Shown piece by piece: positions 35,678 to 45,952 of a stretch of DNA of 64,000 nt; position 1 is the first letter of the stretch, and every line of letters begins with the position of its first letter. The translations under genes were made by a program, and so were the position numbers. The notes under the pieces are model-generated. The model saw only the letters and a list, made by a program, of their open reading frames with translations, was not told where the DNA came from and did no database searches. This DNA is from an uncultured Paracoccaceae bacterium (GTDB lineage Bacteria > Pseudomonadota > Alphaproteobacteria > Rhodobacterales > Rhodobacteraceae): assembly GCA_913061275.1 (NCBI GenBank), contig CAJXSR010000006.1:62001-126000 (forward strand), written 5' to 3'.

Positions 35678-38600
35678 CATAGAAGGTACTCTTAGTGTTA
35701 ATCTAAGAAGCGGTGGTACAAGCAGAAGCGTTAAGATAGCGCTAAGCGACAATCCCCCAACCACAACAGATCCCAATCCGCGATATAGTTCAGAACCCGC
35801 GCCAGGAAACACCACCATTGGCAACATCCCGAAAATAGACGTGAGCGTTGACATGAATATAGGTCGTATCCTGTTTCGTGTCGCCTCTTTGATTGCATCA
35901 GGCACGTTCATGCCATCTTCGCGCAAATGATGTTGGGACTGATGTACAAGCAATATCGCATTATTCACCACAATACCGATCAAAATCACAAACCCCAAAA
36001 GGGTTAACATATCCAGTGGCTGCGGATAATAAAGATTAACCAAAAATAACCCCACCACGCCACCAGCCCCCGCTACAGGAACAGAAATCAAAATAACCAG
36101 AGGCAGAACAAAGCTTTCAAACAACACAGCCATAACAAGAAATACAATAACCAACGCAAGCAGTAAATTCACCTGCAAAGCATTCCACGTCTGTGTCAAC
36201 TGATCCGCAGCCCCCGATATGGTCATGCGCGTATTACTAGGCATTCCGCCATCCAGAAGTGGCGCCATAACCTTATCCTGCATCAATTCCAAAGCAGTTT
36301 CCAAAGGGATATCAACAGAGGGTCGAACCTCTAACGTGATGGTTCTTAGACGCTCGCGATGGCGTATTTCAGTAGGGCCTGCAGTCAGAATTACATTACT
36401 CAACTCGGAAATAGGGATAATCTGGCCATTTGGCGCGATCACTGGGAAATCACCTATGTCTTGTGTGCGCTGGCCGTGTGCAAATGCGCTGTCCCCCTTC
36501 AGGGTTAAATCAATCCGTTCTGCCCCAACAGTGATCTCTTCGATACGTACGCCATCGTTGTATGCATCAAGCGTCAATGCAAGACTGCTGGCAGTAATCC
36601 CCGCATCCGCTAAACGTAACCTATCGGGGATCAGCCTGACTTCTGGCGAGCCAAGCTCAAGACCGGGCAAAGGCCTGAATTGATTGCCTTCGCCCCTTGG
36701 AAAATGAACCGCAATCAGGCCAGCAGCACGTTGGGCGACACTCAAGATATCTTCAAGCTTGTTGCCCGAAACATTCAACCTAATTGCCCGTGCGCCCCCT
36801 ATACCGCGCCCGAAAAGCGATCTTTGATTTATAAAACCAAATGTACCAGGTTCTGCAAAAATTGGACCCGATAAAACGGGTATTAGATCTGTGACCCGTT
36901 CAGGATCTTTCGCTGATCCACCAAGAAATGTAGCTCCGTTGGTTGCTACAAAAAAGAAATGCTTAATTGCGGGCGGATCATCTAGATTGTCTGTACTCTC
37001 ACGCAACCACAAAGGTTTCGCCACCGCTTCGATCCGTTCTGCGATTTTTGTAGTGGTATCCAGATTGTATCCTGGAGGTGGCAATATAATACCAAATACT
37101 AGATTACGATTGCCATCCGGTAGATATTCCAGTTTCGGCAGATAGGTCATTGTACCCCAGATTGCCAAAGCGGTAATCGCACTGACACTAATAATTCCCA
37201 GCAAGCGAAAACGTACTGTCAAAGACACATAGCTGGACATAATCCAAGAAAAAAGCCGCCCAAAGTGGTCAATGATTGGCAATGGCAGGACTTTCAAGTG
37301 GGTTTTACCACCCGCTAGTAAACGTGATGACATGGCAGGTATAACAGTCACAGCAACGACCAGCGACAGTACCACGCTTACAGAAATTGCAACCGCAATA
37401 TCGCGAAACAACTGGCCGGCTTCCAGTTCCATTACAAGAATTGGAATGAACACCATCACGGTGGTCAGTGCTGAAACCAGAATTGCACCCCAAACCTGAC
37501 GCGCGCCTTCATAAGCCGCCTCATGTGGTGCCATACCTTGCTGTCGCAACCGATAAATATTTTCGAGAACAACAATGGCTGCATCCACCACCATACCAAC
37601 AGCAAAGGCAATGCCCGCAAGAGAAATCACATTCAGCGTGCGCCCCATACCTGCCATGGCTACAAAACTTGCAATGATCGATACTGGTATCGCGAGCGAA
37701 ATCACCAGCGTCGCCCTAGGTGATCGCAAGAAAAGCAACAACACTGCAGCTGCCAATAGCCCCCCGATCCAAATGTTGGAGACTACCAGTTCTATGGCAC
37801 CGTCAATATAAACAGTTTCGTCGTAAACCTGTTCAATGGTTAATCCAGCTTCAGGAAGCTCTTTCTTGCGAAGGTCATCAAGGGTTGAACGGATACCATC
37901 CATCGTTTCAATAACATTTGCGCCGTTTTCACGCACAACATTGATCGCAATAGAAGCCTCGCCCCTTTGCCTGATACGTGCTGTTGGTTCTTTATATCCA
38001 AAGGTTATATTCGCAACGTCCCGCGCAAATACCCGCCCTGATGTGCCTCCAGAGCTGGTAGCGTCAGAACGCAACACCACTTCTCCCACAGACTCAATGG
38101 TGTTCAATTCACCTACAGCACGCACGACATAACGTCGCTTTCCTTCCTCAACATCTCCCGCTGATATAGAGATACTTTCACTGCGAAGCCGTTGTACAAC
38201 CTCGGGGATCGTCAAACGGAACTCGGCTAATTTTGCGGGATTTATAATAATCTGCAACTCACGGGCCACACCACCGAAAACATTCACCGAGGCCACACCC
38301 TCTACCCGTTCCAGCTGTTCTGCAATTACATCGCGCGCAAAATCCCCAAATTGTTCCATAGGCCGCGCTTGCCCTGCAACGCGTTGTAATATGATCCACG
38401 CAATCGGGTTATCATCTGCCCCCGATGTGTCCAATGTGGGTTCACTAGCCTCGTCGGGATAACCTGTGACGCGATCCAACCGATTAGCGACCAAAAGCAA
38501 TGCACGGTCCATATTGGTACCGATTGCAAATTCAAGATTTATGCGTGCACGACCCGTTTGTGCGCGCGAAATCATAAGGTCCAACCCCTCAAGGCCGCGC

Positions 38601-38812
38601 AACTCATCTTCCTGTGGGTTAACAATTTCACGCTCGACCTCTGCGGGGGCGGCACCTGCCCAGCGCGTTTGAACCTCAATAACGGGTTTGCGTACATCTG
38701 GTGTTAACTGGATCGGAATGCGCGATAACGCAAGGATGCCAAACATCACTGCCATTAAGACAACCGCCAGAACCGCTACAGGCCGGTCTATCGAAAAGCG
38801 AATTAAATTCAT
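35657..38812 (-). CDS. RND-family efflux pump, inner-membrane component
   Basis: A 1051-residue AcrB/HAE1-type transporter: two repeats of membrane helices with large periplasmic loops, starting MNLIRFSIDRPVAVLAVVLMA. The TM4 proton-relay region reads GMVVDAAIVVLENIYR, so the first Asp of the usual Asp-Asp pair is kept and the second is Ala. It follows its adaptor gene on the same strand and lacks an outer-membrane channel gene. The last seven codons (MGVVKQT, stop) come from the IS6 end at 35657-35677, so the original C-terminal tail is lost; core helices are complete and function may survive. Confidence 0.9.
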   Translation of the reverse strand: MNLIRFSIDRPVAVLAVVLMAVMFGILALSRIPIQLTPDVRKPVIEVQTRWAGAAPAEVEREIVNPQEDELRGLEGLDLMISRAQTGRARINLEFAIGTNMDRALLLVANRLDRVTGYPDEASEPTLDTSGADDNPIAWIILQRVAGQARPMEQFGDFARDVIAEQLERVEGVASVNVFGGVARELQIIINPAKLAEFRLTIPEVVQRLRSESISISAGDVEEGKRRYVVRAVGELNTIESVGEVVLRSDATSSGGTSGRVFARDVANITFGYKEPTARIRQRGEASIAINVVRENGANVIETMDGIRSTLDDLRKKELPEAGLTIEQVYDETVYIDGAIELVVSNIWIGGLLAAAVLLLFLRSPRATLVISLAIPVSIIASFVAMAGMGRTLNVISLAGIAFAVGMVVDAAIVVLENIYRLRQQGMAPHEAAYEGARQVWGAILVSALTTVMVFIPILVMELEAGQLFRDIAVAISVSVVLSLVVAVTVIPAMSSRLLAGGKTHLKVLPLPIIDHFGRLFSWIMSSYVSLTVRFRLLGIISVSAITALAIWGTMTYLPKLEYLPDGNRNLVFGIILPPPGYNLDTTTKIAERIEAVAKPLWLRESTDNLDDPPAIKHFFFVATNGATFLGGSAKDPERVTDLIPVLSGPIFAEPGTFGFINQRSLFGRGIGGARAIRLNVSGNKLEDILSVAQRAAGLIAVHFPRGEGNQFRPLPGLELGSPEVRLIPDRLRLADAGITASSLALTLDAYNDGVRIEEITVGAERIDLTLKGDSAFAHGQRTQDIGDFPVIAPNGQIIPISELSNVILTAGPTEIRHRERLRTITLEVRPSVDIPLETALELMQDKVMAPLLDGGMPSNTRMTISGAADQLTQTWNALQVNLLLALVIVFLVMAVLFESFVLPLVILISVPVAGAGGVVGLFLVNLYYPQPLDMLTLLGFVILIGIVVNNAILLVHQSQHHLREDGMNVPDAIKEATRNRIRPIFMSTLTSIFGMLPMVVFPGAGSELYRGLGSVVVGGLSLSAILTLLLVPPLLRLTLRVPSMGVVKQT

Positions 38813-38888
38813 AAGGCCAATTCCTGTAGCATATTCAAAGCACTATTTTCAACTAGACACGCTAACTGTATTACATGGGTATCCGTCA

Positions 38889-40043
38889 TTACTCCGCACT
38901 CTTTGTCTTGGAAGCTATCACAAGCACGGGGTGGCCATCACTATCTAACGGGTTTATTGACTGATTGGGTCGCAAACGCTCGTTACCACGGATCACAACA
39001 TAATCATCAGAGGTGATGCCAGACAGTATCTCTAGGCCACCAGCACTCGCCTGACCAATTTCAACTTCTTGTGCAATGGCCTTTCCGTCACGTGCTACAA
39101 ACACCATCCACCCGCCATCAAGCCCCTGTACCAGTGCGTCTTTTGGAACAATCACGACATCCGTAATCGCGCTTATTGGCATCAGAATTGTAACCGTTTT
39201 GCCGTTTGCAATCAGGTATGGCTCGACACCCTGTAAACTGACCGTCAAACGTACAGGACGTGTTCTGGTTGAAACAGTTTCGACTGGCAGCAATGTACGG
39301 ACTGTAGCCACCGCGCGCGTTCCATCATGCAGAACCGCTTCAAGTTCACGCCCGACTTTCAGACCTTTTAACAGGTTTACAGGAACATCGGCCTCTATCT
39401 CTAAACCATTTAGATCAAGCAACATGGCAACAGCACCGCCAAGCGAAATATACTGCCCCGGTTGTACATTGCGCGTGATAGCAACACCAGCAAACGGAGC
39501 AACAATAACAGAATGCTTGCGGTCATATTTTGCCCTTGCAAATGCGGCTTGCGCGATTGCTAACTGGGCAGAAGCGCGGGACAATTCACCGATTGCCTCA
39601 GCAGCTGATTGTTGCAGATCATCAAAGCGCCCCTTAGAAAACGCAACGCCTCCTAGCAATCCTGATTGACGTTCAAATGCATTTTTTGCCAGTGTCACAC
39701 GCGCCTCTGCAACTATAATCCCGGCCCTTGCAGACAATAGCAACGCTTCAGCATTTTGCAGTTGAATATCAACCAACTCATCATCCAAACGCACAAGTGC
39801 TTGGTCTTTTTCGATCTTATCGCCAACCTGAAACAACACACTGTCAACAATTCCGTCACGACGCGCAGCCACATCAGAATCGACTGTCGCAATTAATCTT
39901 GCAAGCAATGGTGTTGTATCATCAATATTTGCAAGTTTGACCTTTTCAACGGTAACAGCCACAGCCTTACCTTGCGCCATCACAGAAGTGGCAATCAACA
40001 TTCCCGAAAGACAAACTGCCGTGAATTTTAAAAAAAGTTTCAT
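38889..40043 (-). CDS. RND efflux periplasmic adaptor (membrane fusion) protein
   Basis: Start chosen at ATG 40043 (MKLFLKFTAVCLSGMLIATSVMAQ) because it gives a clean signal peptide and follows AGGGTG; an upstream extension has no such site. The 384-residue protein has the adaptor order: barrel-sandwich lipoyl half (VLFQVGDKIEKDQALVRLDDE), alpha-helical hairpin, second lipoyl half (VIVAPFAGVAI), beta-barrel and membrane-proximal domain. It pairs with the RND pump 76 bases downstream. Confidence 0.9.
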   Translation of the reverse strand: MKLFLKFTAVCLSGMLIATSVMAQGKAVAVTVEKVKLANIDDTTPLLARLIATVDSDVAARRDGIVDSVLFQVGDKIEKDQALVRLDDELVDIQLQNAEALLLSARAGIIVAEARVTLAKNAFERQSGLLGGVAFSKGRFDDLQQSAAEAIGELSRASAQLAIAQAAFARAKYDRKHSVIVAPFAGVAITRNVQPGQYISLGGAVAMLLDLNGLEIEADVPVNLLKGLKVGRELEAVLHDGTRAVATVRTLLPVETVSTRTRPVRLTVSLQGVEPYLIANGKTVTILMPISAITDVVIVPKDALVQGLDGGWMVFVARDGKAIAQEVEIGQASAGGLEILSGITSDDYVVIRGNERLRPNQSINPLDSDGHPVLVIASKTKSAE

Positions 40044-40271
40044 TGAACACCCTAAAGAAAACTGGTTTTCCATTAGATACATTAGCCTCTTCAATTATAA
40101 AGGCAACGGGTGTGGGAGACGAAGTGAATATCTGTGAACAGACATAGTGATATGAACCTATTTCCCCAAGTTATACTTACTTTCAGATGAAAATACGAAT
40201 TTATCTTTGGTTGACCACATTCAAACGAATTAATACTTATGCCCATTTCTTATGCTGTGCGGCTTAAAAAA

Positions 40272-41073
40272 GGTGTTGTCATAGGAACTTTACGACTTCG
40301 GAACCGATCCTTAATTTTGTTCAATGACAACACAGGACATATTCAAGTATTTCAAAACGAGCCCAGAAATCATCCGCTTGGCAGTGATGTATTATGTTAG
40401 ATATCCGCTGAGATTTCGCCAAGTTGAAGACATCTTGCATGAGCGCGGGATTGATATTTGTTATGAAACGGTTTGGTAATGGGTTGCGCGTTTTGGGTCA
40501 AAGTTCGCACGGGAAATCCGTAAGAAAAGGGCAGGGCAACATTCAAATTGGCAGTGGCATTTAGACGAAGTTTTTGTGAAGATTAATGGTGAACGCTTCT
40601 ATCTATGGCGTGCGGTTGATCACGAAGGTGAAGTGCATGAAAATTTTATCACCAAACGGCTGGATAAAGCCGCGGCCAAGAAATTCTTCATATAACATTA
40701 CGAAAACATGGCTCCCCCAAAATCATTACGACAGATAAATTGCCGCCTTACCGCGCTGCGTTTCGTGATATTGGCGTTTCAGGTCGCCAATTATGTGGTG
40801 GTCGATCAAACAATCGATGTGAAAGTTCACATCTTTCGTTTCGACGACAAGAGAGAGCGATGCAGCGTTTAAAAACAGTAGCAACCCTCCAAAAGTTTGT
40901 CAGTTATCACAGCCAAATTTACAATCATTTCAATCACGGAAGACATCTTGAAACCAGGCTGGCTTACAAACAGAAACGCATTGCCGCTCTGGTCGAGTAG
41001 TTCCAAACCTATGCTTCTTAGATGTTTGCAATTATGGTATTTTGAGATGAGATCGAATTAGTCTGACAATACC
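40272..41073 (+). mobile_element. IS6-family element, 802 bp, inactive
   Basis: Left end GGTGTTGTCATAGGAACTT at 40272, right end TTAGTCTGACAATACC ending at 41073. Same orientation and length as the copy at 34876. It separates the RND module from the MFS gene. Confidence 0.87.
40325..41000 (+). pseudogene. IS6-family transposase, broken
   Basis: From ATG 40325 (MTTQDIFKYFKTSPEII) the frame stops at TAA where Trp-Val/Trp-His stands in the relatives (ETVW, stop, near 40478) and meets a further stop after KKFFI near 40693. The C-terminal part (RQLCGGRSNNRCESSHLSF) is intact in a shifted frame, with Glu-to-Glu DDE residue kept as CES. Multiple lesions. Confidence 0.86.
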
Positions 41074-41093
41074 GACGATATCTTCGCATCCTA

Positions 41094-42383
41094 TTATCTC
41101 GCGTCACCTTTTAGGTTTAGGCAGGTTATAAAGCCAACCAAAGCGGCGGCTAAAACAATTACAAAGCTCCAGCGATAGTCGGATTCGGCATAGGTTCTTG
41201 CGCCATCGACAAATGTTCCATCCCATCTGCGATCAAGAATAACACCGACCAAAGGTTGCAATAGAGCACCAGATGCGACGGTCATCGAATTTACAATCCC
41301 CACCACAGAGCCACTGATATCCGCTGGTGCAACTTCGCGGACCAAAGCAAAAGTCGTCACCATTGCCGAACCGGAAGCCCCCGCCAATACAAAAAGACTA
41401 ACCGTTAACCAAAGGGGAGCATTAGGCAGGAACACTATGATCCCCAACGTTAAAGACAGAATGCCTGAGCCGCCGATTAGCAAAGCTTTCCGCTGTCCAA
41501 TGTAGTCGGATAGCCACCCGGTAAACGGGGCACCAAAAGCCCAGCCAAATAGCATTAACGACATATAGAAGGCAGCTTCGGGCCGTGCCAGCCCATAAGC
41601 GCTCATCAAATATGGTGTGCCCCACAAACCACCCATTGTTAACATTGGCCCAGACATTGTCGCCGCCACAAGTGCAATCTTCCAGACTTCGCGTTTGCTT
41701 GCTGCACGCGCGAGGCCGCGCCACATATTTTTCCAAACACCTTTTTGTTTCTTTTTAATTGTGTGATTTTCGGGCCTGTTTCGCACAAATGCGTAGATCA
41801 ATACTGCGAGAAAACCACCAAAGAAGCCCAATCCCCCCATACTAGAGCGCCATCCAAATTGTGAAATGAATATGGCCAAAGGCGCTTGCGCCAACATCCC
41901 GCTCATCATTCCGACAAACATGGTAAGTCCGGATAAAAGCGCAAATTGTCGAACGGGAAACCACTTACTTGCCAGCATAAGCGCCCCTAAAAACCCGACG
42001 CTGGAGCCAACCCCGATAAGGACACGTCCGATGTATGCAACTTCGATGGAAGTCGCTGAACCAAACAGGAGTGAACCGAGTGCGGCTATGGATAAGGCAA
42101 CAGTCAATAAAACGCGCGCACCAACTACATCAAGAATTGCACCAAGTGGAATTTGTAATAAGACGTAAGGATAGAAGTAAAGCGCTGAAAGTGTTCCAAG
42201 CATGGCACCGCTAATGGCAAATTCTCTCATCAAATCGGAAACCATCACGCTGGGCGCTACGCGATGAAAGAAAGCGTATCCGAATGCGAGGGCGGCAAGT
42301 GACCAAATAATCCATGCTCTACGACCGCCAAGCTGCACTGTATTTTCAGTAGGTTCGGTATTTGACAATATCTTGTTCCTCAA
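41094..42383 (-). CDS. MFS transporter
   Basis: A 429-residue major facilitator with about twelve membrane segments. The first half carries the loop DLMREFAISGAMLGTLSALYF and the second half the conserved GWLSDYIGQRKALL. This resembles the hexuronate/phthalate (anion:cation symporter) branch. It stands alone between two IS6 traces with no linked enzyme gene, so the substrate is unknown. Confidence 0.83.
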   Translation of the reverse strand: MRNKILSNTEPTENTVQLGGRRAWIIWSLAALAFGYAFFHRVAPSVMVSDLMREFAISGAMLGTLSALYFYPYVLLQIPLGAILDVVGARVLLTVALSIAALGSLLFGSATSIEVAYIGRVLIGVGSSVGFLGALMLASKWFPVRQFALLSGLTMFVGMMSGMLAQAPLAIFISQFGWRSSMGGLGFFGGFLAVLIYAFVRNRPENHTIKKKQKGVWKNMWRGLARAASKREVWKIALVAATMSGPMLTMGGLWGTPYLMSAYGLARPEAAFYMSLMLFGWAFGAPFTGWLSDYIGQRKALLIGGSGILSLTLGIIVFLPNAPLWLTVSLFVLAGASGSAMVTTFALVREVAPADISGSVVGIVNSMTVASGALLQPLVGVILDRRWDGTFVDGARTYAESDYRWSFVIVLAAALVGFITCLNLKGDAR

Positions 42384-42594
42384 CAGCGGTTACGGTGGCG
42401 CTACATCTACTCTGGAAGCAAGAATACTTCACGAGCGATAAACAACGTGACGTTACTGCAAAATATCAGAGTATTATATCATTACCCAAGACCCCAAAAC
42501 TAGGTCTGTTTTCAGATTTGACATAACCAAGATCAGGATGGACTTCTAGTAAAATCAGTTATTTACGGGTTTGAAGTTGTGAAGCAATTAAGTT
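42384..42594. other. Upstream region of MFS gene
   Basis: Noncoding sequence that must carry the MFS promoter; nothing specific could be recognised. The remaining 98 bases to the next gene are IS6 end remnants. Confidence 0.4.
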
Positions 42595-42690
42595 GAGGTG
42601 TCGGAGGAATTTGCTTGGATTAATCGATTGGGGCAATTTTGCAAAATGATAGATAAAAACGGTATTGTCAGAGGAACTTGCTGATTTTGG
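42595..42690 (+). repeat. Two tandem IS6 left-end remnants
   Basis: A decayed left end (GGTGTCGGAGGAATTTGC, then TTGGGGCAATTTTGCAAAA) occupies 42595-42660 and is followed at once by a second one (GGTATTGTCAGAGGAACTTG) at 42661. Both point the same way as all other readable IS6 copies. They abut the 3' end of the DadA-like gene. Confidence 0.65.
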
Positions 42691-42692
42691 AA

Positions 42693-43994
42693 TCAGACAC
42701 CGAAGCGGTCCATCATGGAATGCCAACGTATGATTGCAGGCAGGAACCACGGATTGCCTGTGTAAAACGGCCGTGTCGGAAATTCCAACCCGTCCAGTTC
42801 GGTTTTGCCATCTTTTGACCCCAGCATTTTCAGGGCGGCTTTGTGCCCGAAATAAGTGGATCGGCCGACGCCAGAGCCGCAATATCCCATGGCGTAATGC
42901 AGACCGTCGTGGGTTCCCAGATGCGGTGTATGATCGAATGTATATGCAACTGTTCCTGACCATGCGTGGGTGATTGCCGTGTCGTTTAGTTGCGGAAAGA
43001 TACGGGTCATAAGACGTTTTAAATCTGGGGCGTAACGGTTTGGTCGGTCAGCCTGACCAAATGTGCGTCCGCCGAAAACCATGCGCTTTTTGTCCGGGGA
43101 TGGGCGAAAATATAATACCACACGCGACATTTCGTTAAATGACCTGCCTTTGGGACTAAGCTCATTCATAATGGCTGCCGGTAACGGTTCGGTTGCGATC
43201 ATTGCAGAGCGGATGGGTATTACCCGTTTTTGAAAGAATGGTAGTTCCGGACCCGAATATCCGTTGGTTGCAATCAAAACCTGATCTGCGCGCAGCGTCT
43301 GTCCGCCGACATCAACCTCAAAACCCTTGCCGTCCCTTTTTACGCCGGTCATACGCGCTGGTGCAAAAATACGAACGCCCTCTGCCAGAATGCGTTCAGC
43401 CAAGCCAGCCAGATAACGCCCTGGGTGAAGATGCCCGTCGTTAGGATAGACGATGCCGCCATGGTAGCGGTCTGACCCGATTTCGTTTCGCTGGTCGGCT
43501 TGCGATACCATTTCAAATTCCAACCCAACAGCTTTGTTCAACAGCTCTGCTTCACGTGCCGCCGTTTCATATTTCCTGGGGCTGGGTGCGCCGCTGAACT
43601 TTCCGTTTAGATGCAGCCCGCAGTCAATATTTTCAGTTGCGATCAGGTTTTTCAGATGTTGAAGGGTGTTCATGCTTTCGTGTAGTAATGCATGGGCTTT
43701 GGTAGTGCCAAAGGCATGAGTTAAGCCAGCCATTCCAAGCTTGTGAAATGATGGCCCAATATTGCCGCCATTACGTGCCGAACACCCAAATCCGATAGCT
43801 TGCGCATCAATGACAACCACTTCACGGCCAGCCCTTGCAAGTGTCAGTGCGGCAGATAGGCCGCTGTATCCGGCACCTACAACAAGCGTTCCAACTGTAG
43901 CGGGTAGTTGTTCGGCGGGTTTAGCACGCTGAGCAGCTTTATAGGCTACATCATCCCACCAATATGGGTGTCTTTGTATCTGTTGCATTTCCAA
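42693..43994 (-). CDS. FAD-dependent amine/amino-acid oxidoreductase (DadA/PuuB-like)
   Basis: A 433-residue flavoprotein of the D-amino-acid-dehydrogenase / gamma-glutamylputrescine-oxidase type. The FAD-binding TLVVGAGYSGLSAAL and VVVIDAQAIGFGCSARNGG motifs are near the N-terminus, and YAMGYCGSGVGRSTYFG near the C-terminus. It would oxidise an amine or N-alkyl amino acid. G+C is visibly higher than in the later DadA-like gene at 48049. The gene is enclosed by IS6 left ends in the same orientation (42661 and 44044). Confidence 0.87.
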   Translation of the reverse strand: MEMQQIQRHPYWWDDVAYKAAQRAKPAEQLPATVGTLVVGAGYSGLSAALTLARAGREVVVIDAQAIGFGCSARNGGNIGPSFHKLGMAGLTHAFGTTKAHALLHESMNTLQHLKNLIATENIDCGLHLNGKFSGAPSPRKYETAAREAELLNKAVGLEFEMVSQADQRNEIGSDRYHGGIVYPNDGHLHPGRYLAGLAERILAEGVRIFAPARMTGVKRDGKGFEVDVGGQTLRADQVLIATNGYSGPELPFFQKRVIPIRSAMIATEPLPAAIMNELSPKGRSFNEMSRVVLYFRPSPDKKRMVFGGRTFGQADRPNRYAPDLKRLMTRIFPQLNDTAITHAWSGTVAYTFDHTPHLGTHDGLHYAMGYCGSGVGRSTYFGHKAALKMLGSKDGKTELDGLEFPTRPFYTGNPWFLPAIIRWHSMMDRFGV

Positions 43995-44043
43995 TGTGGC
44001 CTTATTCCGGCGGTTTATTCGGCTAACTTAACAGTGTTTGAAG

Positions 44044-44353
44044 GGTATTGTCAGAGGAAACTTAATTTTGTGATCATTGCCGCGTAGATTTTGCAGGTGA
44101 TGACTAAAGTATCTGCCGTTTCGACGACGAGAAAGGGCGATGCAGAAGTTTGAAAGCCCCGCGGCGCTTCAGAAATTTACAAGTTATCACGCTCAGATAT
44201 ACAATCATTTTACTCACGAAAGACATTTAGAAACCAGACAATCGTTCAAGCAAAAATGTGTAACTGCTCTAACGGAGTGGTTCAATTTCTGTGCCGCTTG
44301 ATGTTGGTGTTGGTGCGCCTTTAGGGGTGTACGCAAGTTTGTCTGACAACACC
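44044..44353 (+). mobile_element. IS6-family deletion derivative (310 bp)
   Basis: Left end GGTATTGTCAGAGGAAAC and right end AAGTTTGTCTGACAACACC enclose only the first about 50 and last about 250 bases of the element; the N-terminal and catalytic coding parts are gone. TTTGAA occurs next to both ends (44038-44043 offset by one, and 44354-44359), possibly a decayed target duplication. The layout is MITE-like. Confidence 0.75.
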
Positions 44354-44371
44354 TTTGAAATCTTGCCATGA

Positions 44372-45946
44372 TCAAGCCGCAGCGGGTTTTTTTGTTATTT
44401 CACAGAGGTTTTTCAACATTTCAACGCCGACAGGTTCAACTGCTTGCATCGGAATAACGGCATACCGTTTAGACAGCTCATCGCGCACTTTGGCGATTTG
44501 TTGTTGCTCGGATAAAGCGCGTTTTTGCAAAAGTGGTTGCTCTGTCTGTGCCGCGGCTAGGCTGGAATTGATGATCCAGTCCCATGGTTTTATGCCCGCG
44601 CGTTGCAAGTCGTCCTGCAGATGCGCGGCTTCCAGCACCGGCGTGGTTTCGGGCAAGGTTACAAGTAAGATTTTTGTTTGCTTAGGGTCTTGAAGACGCA
44701 TCATTGGGGTTACCAATTTAGCGGATGTTTCCCCTGAATGGCGCAGGATATCGCGGTGATAAGATCCGGTTGCATCTAATAGCAATAAGGTATGCCCGGT
44801 TGGCGCCGTATCCATCACCACGAAATGCTTTGTACTTTCGCGGATCACGCGTGAAAACGCCTGGAACACAGCAATTTCTTCGGTGCAGGGGGATCGCAAG
44901 TCTTCTTCCAGCATCGCGCGGGCCTGCGCATCCAGACCCTTACCCTTTGTTGCCATCACATGATCATGATATTTGGCCGTTTCGGCCACAGGATCGATAC
45001 GGCTGACGGTCAAGCCTGCCAAATTGCCTGCCAGTGTTTCCGTGATATGTGCAGCTGGATCAGTTGTGGTCAGCAAAACTTCATGACCACGGGCGGCAAG
45101 TTCCGTAGCAACGGCTGCGGCCATAGTTGTTTTGCCAACCCCGCCTTTGCCCATGAACATGACCAAACCCTTACCAGGCCCTTCGATATCATCAACAAGT
45201 GCGCCAAGTGTCGGAAAATCCTGCTGGGCTGAAGCACCGGATTGCGCAGGGCTTACCGTATCGGGGCCGCCTGCCGCAAAGCGTTTCAACGCATCAAGCC
45301 CAACAAGGTTTTCTGAACGCAGGGCAAATATCTCGCGTGGAAGTGCGGCGACTTCGGGGGTCATGCCCGCCAAAGCATCCTGATCCCTTTGTAACAGTGC
45401 TGCTGCCAACGGATCACCACCCGTTTCCTGCGGCATCATTCCATTGATTGCAAGCTGCTGGTTTTTGATCCCGATCGCGGCCAGCTCTTTTGCGGTTCGT
45501 GCAACTTCGGACAATGCGGAATGCCGTGGTCGGGCAACCAGTATTAGGCGTGTGGATGCAGGATCTGACAAGCGGCCAACCGCAGCACCGTAACGCGTGC
45601 GCTGTTTTTCCAACCCGGCAAGTGGGCCAAGACAGGATGCATCTCCTTTGCCCGCTTCCAAAAAGCCGGACCATGCACCGGGAAGTTTCAACATCCGGAT
45701 GGTATGACCGGTAGGAGCGGTGTCAAAAACAACGTGATCATAGCGTCCCAGCAGATCATTGTCGGTCAGCAGCGCGGTGAATTCATCGAAAGCCGCAATT
45801 TCAATGGTGCAGGCGCCTGAAAGCTGTTCTTCAATACTTTTAAGAGCTTCCTCTGGCAGCACACCGCGCATCGGGCCCACGATACGTTCACGATATTCGG
45901 CTGCAGCTTCTTCCGGGTTGATTTCTATCGCGTCAAGTCCAGCCAC
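44372..45946 (-). pseudogene. ArsA-type arsenite ATPase lacking its first P-loop
   Basis: The 524 residues align with ArsA from about residue 60 onward. The first half keeps GPMRGVLPEEA, EEQLSGACTIEIAAFDEFT and DTAPTGHTIRML but lacks the N-terminal Walker A. The second half is complete: MGKGGVGKTTMAAAVA, TTTDPAAH, DTAPTGHTLLLL. ArsA drives ArsB-mediated arsenite export and needs both sites. The frame upstream is broken by a junction with a MATE gene fragment near 45953. No arsR, B, C or D is nearby. G+C is clearly higher than in the surroundings (33 of 60 in 45001-45060), indicating transfer. Confidence 0.82.
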
Positions 45947-45952
45947 ATTGTT

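Noticed and set aside
26605-41073. 8-bp target duplications expected around the full-length IS6 copies
   Set aside because: The 8-base flanks of the copies at 26605, 34876 and 40272 were compared and do not match, so simple insertion cannot be claimed.
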